A stretch of DNA of 37,350 nt from JAFLCA01 sp041907145 (GTDB lineage Bacteria; Bdellovibrionota_C; UBA2361; JAFLCA01): NCBI GenBank assembly GCA_041907145.1, contig JAYRHW010000238.1, positions 1-37,350 on the forward strand, in the 5' to 3' direction. A program made the position numbers and the translations under genes. The notes under the pieces are model-generated. The model was not told the DNA's origin. It worked only from the letters and a program-made list of their open reading frames with translations, and did not search any database. Shown here in pieces: positions 32,048 to 37,350 of the stretch; within the stretch, counting starts at the first letter, position 1, and each line of letters opens with the position of its first letter.

Positions 32048-33310
32048 ATGAGGCTTGAATCTGCGCTCTTTTCCAGCAAGGAAGGCTTAAACGCCCATGG
32101 GCAGGCCATCTCGGTGGTTGGTGACAACGTCGCCAATGCTAACACCGTTGCCTACAAAACCTCCCGGGTCGAGTTTGCCGATCTCTTTGCCTTGGGCAAG
32201 GACGGAGGGTCGAATGCTATGCCTCGCTCCGGTAGCGGAGTTGCGGTCGCCCGGGTGCGGCAAATTCATGAGACTGGAGTACTAGAGTCCACGGGACGTT
32301 CACTGGATGCCGGCATTGCCGGGGACGGATTTTTCATGGTCGGTGATATCGAGTCACCGCTCTATACCCGCGCCGGAAATTTTTCGATTAACTCAGACGG
32401 ACTGCTGGTAAACACCGAAGGTGATACTGTTCTCGGACTTCAGGGAACTGGAACGACCTTGGGGACGTTAAATCTGAAGAATATACAGGCCACTGGCGCT
32501 GCGACTAGCTTGATGACGCTCTTCGGCAATCTGAACAGCAGCAATGAAGTGAAGGCCGCTCCAGCTTCCCCTTCTACGTTCAATGAAATTAACCAGGCTG
32601 CCGGATTCGTGGTTCCCGCACTGTCCGTGAACGACAGCTTAGGCGCCTCGCATAATGTGAAGCTGGCGTTTTTCAAAACAGATACCAATACGTGGGAAGC
32701 GCGTGCGTACATGGACGGCGCAGATGTCGGCGGAACGGCGGGCGTTCCCGTGCAGGTCGGAGGTCCAACCGCATTGAAATTCTCGTCGTCCGGAGTGATC
32801 TTGGCTGCGGATAAAGCCAACGCCAAGATGGCCGTCAGCGCGGCATATTCTGGCGGTGCTGCGGCAGGGAATTTCTCGATCGATCTTTCCTCATTTACCC
32901 AGTTTTCGGGGACCAATGAGATGAATAGCGTCTCGCAAGACGGCAAGGCCGCCGGCAACGTGAAGAGCTACGAATTTCGCAGTGATGGCACGATAATGGC
33001 TCTGCTCGATTCGGGCTCGACGGTGCAAATCGGTACTATTCAGTTAGCGCAGTTCCCGAATGTTGATGGACTGGAACGCGCCGGCAATGCGACGTTCCGT
33101 CGGGGACCAAATACTGGAGACCCGGTGATATCCAACCCCGGTGAAAAGGGTACTGGGAAGATTGAGGGCGCCTCGCTCGAACGCTCGACCGTCGACGTGG
33201 CAAATCAATTCGTTGATCTCGTGCTTTTCCAACGCGGATATCAGGCAAATTCTCAGACGCTCAGTGCAGCGAATCAGCTGCTGCAGGGGACGCTGCAACT
33301 GATTAGGTAA
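32048..33310 (+). CDS. flgE: Flagellar hook protein FlgE
   Basis: The 420-aa protein has the hook/rod architecture. The N-terminal flagellar helix contains SSKEGLNAHGQAISVVGDNV followed by NANTVAYKTSR. The FlgE D1 region DAGIAGDGFFMVGD is followed by YTRAGNFSINSDGLLVN. A variable central beta domain spans about 140-310. The C-terminal hook helix contains IEGASLERSTVDVANQFVDL, then VLFQRGYQANSQTLSAANQL. The length and the presence of a central domain fit the hook protein FlgE rather than rod proteins FlgF/FlgG. The start ATG 32048 has AAGGA six bases upstream. No other flagellar axial genes adjoin it, so it is an orphan copy or the flagellar cluster is dispersed. Confidence 0.93.
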   Translation: MRLESALFSSKEGLNAHGQAISVVGDNVANANTVAYKTSRVEFADLFALGKDGGSNAMPRSGSGVAVARVRQIHETGVLESTGRSLDAGIAGDGFFMVGDIESPLYTRAGNFSINSDGLLVNTEGDTVLGLQGTGTTLGTLNLKNIQATGAATSLMTLFGNLNSSNEVKAAPASPSTFNEINQAAGFVVPALSVNDSLGASHNVKLAFFKTDTNTWEARAYMDGADVGGTAGVPVQVGGPTALKFSSSGVILAADKANAKMAVSAAYSGGAAAGNFSIDLSSFTQFSGTNEMNSVSQDGKAAGNVKSYEFRSDGTIMALLDSGSTVQIGTIQLAQFPNVDGLERAGNATFRRGPNTGDPVISNPGEKGTGKIEGASLERSTVDVANQFVDLVLFQRGYQANSQTLSAANQLLQGTLQLIR

Positions 33311-33317
33311 TCTCTAC

Positions 33318-35186
33318 CTAGAGTATTTTTGGCCGATAGGGAACGTTTATCACGATTCGTTCGTTGCCTCTGCGATTGCTGCGATACAGAAGCACTCCCT
33401 TGAGAAGCAGGGCGGTTTGATTGTGCAGTAAATTGTGCCACCAGCGTGGCGGAACTACCTCGGGCAGCACTACCACCGCAAGGCCACGCTCAGGATCTCG
33501 CTGATCCACTTCATCCAAATAGTCTAAAAGCGGATCAATCACTGATCGATAAGGAGAATCCAAAACCGCAAGTTGAATGTCGGGCACGCGCTGGGACCAG
33601 TTATCTTTGAGTAACTGTGTCTTGGCTGGGTCGATGTCGACCATGACCGCTGTCACGTCAGTCGAAAGTGAGCGTGCCAGCTGCAGCGCCCCAAGAGTAG
33701 CTCGATTGATCTGTGATACGGGTATTACGACCTTGTAGCGATTGGCGGAATCTGCCGGAGAAATGAAGCGCGGATATTGGCCGATGGCTGATACCTCGCG
33801 ATCGACCTGCAGGTAGTGCCACTTGATTTTGAGGAACATCCAAATTAAAAGCGGCACAATCAGCAGGACGATCCAAGCTCCGTAGACGAATTTGCTTTCA
33901 ATGATTACGAAAAGGACGACCCCGGTAGCGACCGCGCCCACGCCGTTGATGGTCGCCTTCAGCCTCCAATACGGTCCGCCGATTCTTTGCCAGCGCCGTA
34001 CCATGCCGCTCTGCGAGAGGGTGAAGGAGAGAAATACGCCGACGGCATAGAGCGGAATCAGTCCGTGTGGGTTGCCGTGAAAGAACCACACGAGCAAGGA
34101 AGCCAAGATTGCCAGCACTCCGATCCCATTGGAATAGACTAGGCGATCGCCGAGATTCGTCATCTGGCGGGGCAGGAATCCATCGCGCGCGACAAATGAA
34201 GCAAGTCTTGGAAAGTCGGCGAAAGCGGTATTAGCCGCAAGAATTAGGATCAACGTGGTGGAGGACTGCAAAAGCAGATACAGCCAACCGTTACCGAGCA
34301 CGATGCGAGCGATCTGAGACACGACCGATTCACTCCCTGACGGGCGTATGTGCAAGGCCCCGGCGAGGTACGTGATGCCAACGAACATGCTGGTGAGCAG
34401 GACCCCCATGATGATGAGTGTGATACCTGCGTTGCGTGACTCCGGTTTACGAAACGCAGGTACGCCGTCGCTGATGGCCTCGATACCGGTAAGAGCGGTG
34501 CATCCCGATGCGAAGGCACGCAGAATCAACAGAATCGAGAGTGATTGAAGGTTCGCTTCAGTTGCGGCGCCGCTTGCGGCCAAATCCACTGGAGTAATGC
34601 TGCCTGTCCAAAACCGGAAGAGGCCGACAGCGATGAGCGCGCAGAAATTCACGATAAAAAAATAGGTAGGCAGCGAAAAGATAGTACCCGACTCTCGCAC
34701 GCCACGAAGGTTCGCCAGTGTGATAAGCGCAATGAGCAGCAAGCAAATCTTGACTTTCCAAGCCAGAAGCTCCGGGAATGCGGACGTCAATGCGACTACG
34801 CCGGCGGAAATACTGACTGCAACTGTGAGGACATAGTCGACGAGCAGAGCAGCAGCTGCGACGAGGCTTGCCATCGTTCCGAGATTTTCCCGCGAGACAT
34901 TGTACGAGCCGGCACCACCGGGGTAGGCCTGAATGGTCTGGTAGTAAGAGGAAACGACTAGTACGAGAAGCACCGAGATGGTGATGGCGATTGGCATGGA
35001 GAGATGCAGGGCGGCCGTACCAGCAAGCACGAGCACCAAAAGAATCTCTTCGGTAGCATAGGCAACCGAGGATAAGGCGTCGGAAGAGAAGACTGCCAAG
35101 GCCTTGGTCTTGGAAAGTCTTTCGTGTTCTTTAGCCTTTGTCGGCAGCGGGTTGCCGATAAGCAGTTTTTGTAAAGCGCTGACCAT
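33318..35186 (-). CDS. kimA: KimA/YdaO-type potassium transporter (APC superfamily)
   Basis: This 622-aa transporter has about 12 transmembrane helices and a C-terminal cytosolic domain of about 160 residues. Its sequence follows Bacillus KimA, a high-affinity K+:H+ symporter: LLIGNPLPTK then KALAVFSSDALSSVAYATEE, LLVDYVLTVAVSISAGVVAL, SGCTALTGIEAISDGVPAFR, and LIPLYAVGVFLSFTLSQSGM. In the tail, RWWHNLLHNQTALLLK matches the KimA dimerisation-domain end. In Firmicutes this family is controlled by c-di-AMP, but I see no ydaO-type riboswitch in its leader here. The start ATG 35186 lacks a clear ribosome site. It diverges from the membrane pyrophosphatase gene across a 400-base region. A general amino-acid permease is the less likely alternative. 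Confidence 0.88.
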   Translation of the reverse strand: MVSALQKLLIGNPLPTKAKEHERLSKTKALAVFSSDALSSVAYATEEILLVLVLAGTAALHLSMPIAITISVLLVLVVSSYYQTIQAYPGGAGSYNVSRENLGTMASLVAAAALLVDYVLTVAVSISAGVVALTSAFPELLAWKVKICLLLIALITLANLRGVRESGTIFSLPTYFFIVNFCALIAVGLFRFWTGSITPVDLAASGAATEANLQSLSILLILRAFASGCTALTGIEAISDGVPAFRKPESRNAGITLIIMGVLLTSMFVGITYLAGALHIRPSGSESVVSQIARIVLGNGWLYLLLQSSTTLILILAANTAFADFPRLASFVARDGFLPRQMTNLGDRLVYSNGIGVLAILASLLVWFFHGNPHGLIPLYAVGVFLSFTLSQSGMVRRWQRIGGPYWRLKATINGVGAVATGVVLFVIIESKFVYGAWIVLLIVPLLIWMFLKIKWHYLQVDREVSAIGQYPRFISPADSANRYKVVIPVSQINRATLGALQLARSLSTDVTAVMVDIDPAKTQLLKDNWSQRVPDIQLAVLDSPYRSVIDPLLDYLDEVDQRDPERGLAVVVLPEVVPPRWWHNLLHNQTALLLKGVLLYRSNRRGNERIVINVPYRPKIL

Positions 35187-35217
35187 AATGCAGGTTCATT
35201 TTTAGCAAATAGGGGCT

Positions 35218-35457
35218 GCTTTACCTAGGTGGGGATTACTAGAAGACCTGGGCAGTGGCGGTAAAATCCAAGACCGGCTTGGACGAAGTCACGGACCCGA
35301 GGGTCTCGACCCGTGAACCAAGTCAGAAATTACCGAAGAAGCGCTAAGCTACCGAAGCAAAACAATGTTTTGCAAAGACTCCAGTAGCTCAAGGTGAGGG
35401 ATCAAATCATGGGCCCCAGCAGGCTATTGTGAACAAATCGCTAGGCTTTACCTAGGT
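35218..35457. repeat. 13-bp direct repeat bracketing the structured element
   Basis: GCTTTACCTAGGT occurs at 35218-35230 and again at 35445-35457, 227 bases apart start to start. Because ACCTAGGT is its own reverse complement, the two copies are both direct and inverted with respect to each other. A shorter third copy (GCTTTACCT) lies at 35562-35570, just before the ribosome site of hppA. Confidence 0.6.
35223..35457 (+). ncRNA. Predicted structured RNA (leader or independent ncRNA) upstream of hppA, family not recognised
   Basis: The two ends pair over 12 positions (35223-35234 with 35446-35457, including three G-U pairs). Inside, CTAG 35239-35242 pairs with 35441-35444, and CTGGGC 35248-35253 pairs with 35413-35419 around one bulge. 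Two arms follow. Arm A is CGGTAA 35259-35264 with TTACCG 35330-35335, then CTTGG 35278-35282 with CCAAG 35318-35322, then TCACGG 35289-35294 with CCGTGA 35311-35316. Arm B is AGCTAC 35347-35352 with GTAGCT 35384-35389 enclosing GCAAAAC/GTTTTGC with a three-base loop. The G-U pairs favour the plus strand. CTTGGA 35278-35283 can also pair with TCCAAG 35267-35272, a mutually exclusive alternative like a switch. I could not match it to 6S, tmRNA, SRP RNA, RNase P, ydaO, M-box or cobalamin elements from memory. Confidence 0.55.
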
Positions 35458-35476
35458 CCGTGATTTCGCTAATAAT
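35447..35476 (+). promoter_or_regulatory. Candidate sigma-70-type promoter for hppA
   Basis: TTTACC (35447-35452), an 18-base spacer and AATAAT (35471-35476) match four and five of six consensus positions. Transcription would begin near 35483, about 100 bases before the hppA start codon. The -35 lies inside the second copy of the GCTTTACCTAGGT repeat, so whatever binds or folds there could affect initiation. Confidence 0.4.
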
Positions 35477-35504
35477 GAGGCGCTTTGTCGGATTGCGGAA
35501 TGGA

Positions 35505-35534
35505 CTCGACCGCAGCCTTTCGGCCGTAGTCGAG
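35505..35534 (+). promoter_or_regulatory. Stem-loop in the hppA leader, possible attenuator
   Basis: CTCGAC pairs with GTCGAG, followed after mismatches by GC/GT and GCC/GGC pairs around a four-base loop. It is followed by a short T-rich stretch (TATTTT), and a second T-run comes before the ribosome site. It could act as an attenuator or 5'-protective hairpin in the leader. The T-tract is too poor for a confident terminator. Confidence 0.4.
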
Positions 35535-35586
35535 ACGCTATTTTCAACGCAATTTTTATCCGCTTTACCTTTTTAGGACTACATTT

Positions 35587-37350
35587 ATGAAAGCAGGCAT
35601 TCGCGGTTTCGGCGCTATTATTGCTGCGCTCGGGGCCACACTCCTGGTTTTTAGCTCTCCGGCCTTCGCGTCTGAAGCTGAGCTAAAGATCCCAGCGCTT
35701 ACCCCCTCCTTTGATATTCTGGGCGCAACCTTCACCGGGCACCAGCTCCTCATGATCGGGCTCGTGGTTCCGATTCTAGGATTGCTGTTCGGGTACATCG
35801 AGTTCACCCGTATTCGAGCTCTCCCCGCGCATCGCTCAATGCTCGATGTTTCAGCCCTGATTTACGAGACCTGCAAGACCTACCTTTTGCAACAGGGCAA
35901 GTTCCTCATCGGTCTTGAGATCATGATCGGCGCTTGTATGTTCTATTATTTCTCGATCTTGCAGCATATGCCGATGGATAGAGTTCTGACCATTTTGTTC
36001 TGGTCAGTTATCGGTATCCTGGGATCATACGGAGTTGCCTGGTTCGGCATTCGCATTAACACGTATGCTAACAGCCGTACGGCATTTGCTTCGCTGGGAG
36101 CGAAGCCGTATCCCGTTATGTCCATTCCTCTGCGCGCCGGTATGTCAATTGGCGTGCTGCTGATCAGCGTTGAGCTCGTATTGATGCTCACCATTTTGCT
36201 CTTCGTGTCACCGGAGGCAGCCGGAGCTTGCTTCATCGGATTTGCCATCGGCGAGTCGCTTGGAGCCTCCGCACTGCGTATTTGCGGCGGTATTTTCACC
36301 AAGATCGCCGATATCGGGTCTGACTTGATGAAAATCGTATTCAACATCAAGGAAGATGATGCTCGTAACCCAGGCGTAATCGCTGACTGCACCGGAGATA
36401 ATGCCGGTGACTCGGTTGGGCCTACAGCTGACGGATTCGAGACCTACGGCGTAACGGGCGTGGCATTGATCAGCTTCATCGTTGCGGCAGTGGGCAAGTC
36501 TCTTGCTGCTGATGGAAGCATTTTGACCGGACCTGATGCTGGGGCACTGCAGGCCAAGCTCATCGTTTGGATCTTCGTCATGCGTATTCTGATGGTAATC
36601 ACCTCATTGGTGTCTTACTGGATCAACAACGCGATGGCGAGCGCCAAGTACTCCGACAAGGATGAATTCAACTTCGAGGCTCCATTGACCTCGTTGGTCT
36701 GGATTTCGTCGATTGTATCGATAGCCGTGACCTTTGCCGTTAGCGAGCTGTTGCTCAGCGGACTCGGTCATGGATTGTCGTGGAAGCTAGCGACGATTAT
36801 CAGCTGCGGAACGATTGCTGCCGCAATCATTCCTGAGTTCACCAAGATCTTCACTTCTTCGAAGTCGAAGCACGTAGCAGAAATCGTAAATGCTTCCCGC
36901 GAAGGCGGAGCCTCCTTGACGATTCTCTCGGGAATGGTAGCTGGAAACTTCAGCGCATTCTGGAAGGGAATGGTAATCGTAGGATTGATGCTCGTCGCTT
37001 ACCTGACGGCTTCATCTGGACTCGGAGACTTCATGATCTATCCGGCGGTATTTGCCTTCGGATTAGTGGCCTTCGGATTCCTCGGCATGGGGCCGGTAAC
37101 TATCGCGGTTGATAGCTACGGTCCGGTAACCGACAATGCTCAGTCAGTGTTCGAGCTCTCGCAGATTGAGACGGTGCCGAACGTGAGCCAGGAAATAGAG
37201 AAGCAGTTCGGATTTAAGCCGAATTTCGAGCGTGGGAAGCTTTTCCTCGAGGAGAACGACTCCGCTGGAAATACCTTCAAGGCTACGGCGAAGCCGGTGC
37301 TGATTGGTACGGCGGTCATTGGTGCCACCACCATGATCTTCTCTATCATC
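35587..37350 (+). CDS. hppA: Membrane-bound ion-translocating pyrophosphatase (partial, 3' end beyond window)
   Basis: I translated 588 codons from ATG 35587 (AGGA eight bases upstream) to the window edge; no stop is reached. After an N-terminal signal-like hydrophobic segment, helices alternate with the conserved cytoplasmic loops. GGIFTKIADIGSDLMK and EDDARNPGVIADCTGDNAGD followed by DSVGPTADGFETYG form the pyrophosphate/Mg site. FGFLGMGPVTIAVDSYGPVT and ITDNAQ-like VTDNAQSV follow. The enzyme hydrolyses PPi and pumps H+ and/or Na+. DCTGDNAGDSVGPTADGFE differs from the common DNVGDNVGDCAGMAADLFE, placing it in a divergent subgroup. The motif GNTFKATAK has Lys where K+-dependent enzymes have Ala, suggesting K+ independence. 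It diverges from kimA. Confidence 0.95.
   Translation, partial: MKAGIRGFGAIIAALGATLLVFSSPAFASEAELKIPALTPSFDILGATFTGHQLLMIGLVVPILGLLFGYIEFTRIRALPAHRSMLDVSALIYETCKTYLLQQGKFLIGLEIMIGACMFYYFSILQHMPMDRVLTILFWSVIGILGSYGVAWFGIRINTYANSRTAFASLGAKPYPVMSIPLRAGMSIGVLLISVELVLMLTILLFVSPEAAGACFIGFAIGESLGASALRICGGIFTKIADIGSDLMKIVFNIKEDDARNPGVIADCTGDNAGDSVGPTADGFETYGVTGVALISFIVAAVGKSLAADGSILTGPDAGALQAKLIVWIFVMRILMVITSLVSYWINNAMASAKYSDKDEFNFEAPLTSLVWISSIVSIAVTFAVSELLLSGLGHGLSWKLATIISCGTIAAAIIPEFTKIFTSSKSKHVAEIVNASREGGASLTILSGMVAGNFSAFWKGMVIVGLMLVAYLTASSGLGDFMIYPAVFAFGLVAFGFLGMGPVTIAVDSYGPVTDNAQSVFELSQIETVPNVSQEIEKQFGFKPNFERGKLFLEENDSAGNTFKATAKPVLIGTAVIGATTMIFSII

Noticed and set aside
33312..33330. CTCTA/TAGAG hairpin followed by five T after flgE
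   Set aside because: Stem of four to five pairs overlapping the stop codon of kimA; too weak to call a terminator.
35187..35586. ydaO (c-di-AMP), M-box, cobalamin or 6S RNA as the identity of the structured region
   Set aside because: Key conserved sequence boxes that I remember for each are missing; AAGTCAGAAATTACC resembles a cobalamin box only loosely. The element is kept as unassigned.

Overview
The window looks like chromosome from a diderm (Gram-negative), flagellated, free-living bacterium. The diderm evidence is several lipoboxes, an OmpA-like lipoprotein and a FlgO-like lipoprotein. Other informative genes are an isolated flagellar hook protein, futalosine hydrolase (menaquinone made by the futalosine route), a short type 3 prolyl-tRNA synthetase, a divergent membrane pyrophosphatase and an IHF/HU-like protein. 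GC content is moderate (judged by eye) and GTG/TTG starts are frequent. This fits a deltaproteobacteria-like or Bdellovibrionota-like lineage, but I cannot place it firmly. I recognised no insertion sequence, prophage, CRISPR array, rRNA or tRNA.

Layout. 1-1880: signalling block with a truncated response regulator, a receiver protein ending in a histidine-kinase dimerisation domain but lacking an ATPase domain, and an ECF sigma factor. 2258-5799: envelope block with a polyprenyl-phosphate-type glycosyltransferase, a flippase-like membrane protein and a divergent pair of CsgG/FlgO-like lipoproteins. 5969-9478: a small membrane protein, then a tight plus-strand run of two unrecognised proteins, a four-cysteine protein and MqnB. 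9468-11095 (minus): an unknown protein, then two adjacent ORFs that together carry every Cas4/RecB-type nuclease motif but split over two membrane-anchored polypeptides. 11384-18145: mostly housekeeping (RGG-tailed protein, Pcm, DUF72, agmatinase, ProS, TrhO, FabD). 18404-23792: hybrid histidine kinase, then an active/inactive M16 peptidase pair with an OmpA-like lipoprotein and a small protein, closed by a strong bidirectional terminator. 23989-30720: IHF/HU-like protein, a degenerate HDOD-like protein, a SWIM-SNF2 ATPase, small and secreted proteins and a thioredoxin-like ferredoxin. 30826-37350: a second flippase-like protein, hook protein FlgE, a KimA-type potassium importer, a 400-base gap with a highly structured RNA-like element, and the start of a membrane pyrophosphatase.

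The two most unusual items are the split, double membrane-anchored Cas4-like nuclease (9468-10375) and the roughly 235-nt foldable element upstream of hppA (35223-35457), which I could not match to a known RNA family. Secondary points are the receiver-DHp protein without an ATPase domain, the RGG-tailed protein with an internal duplication, the unknown four-gene cluster around a Cys4 protein, and the two flippase paralogues.
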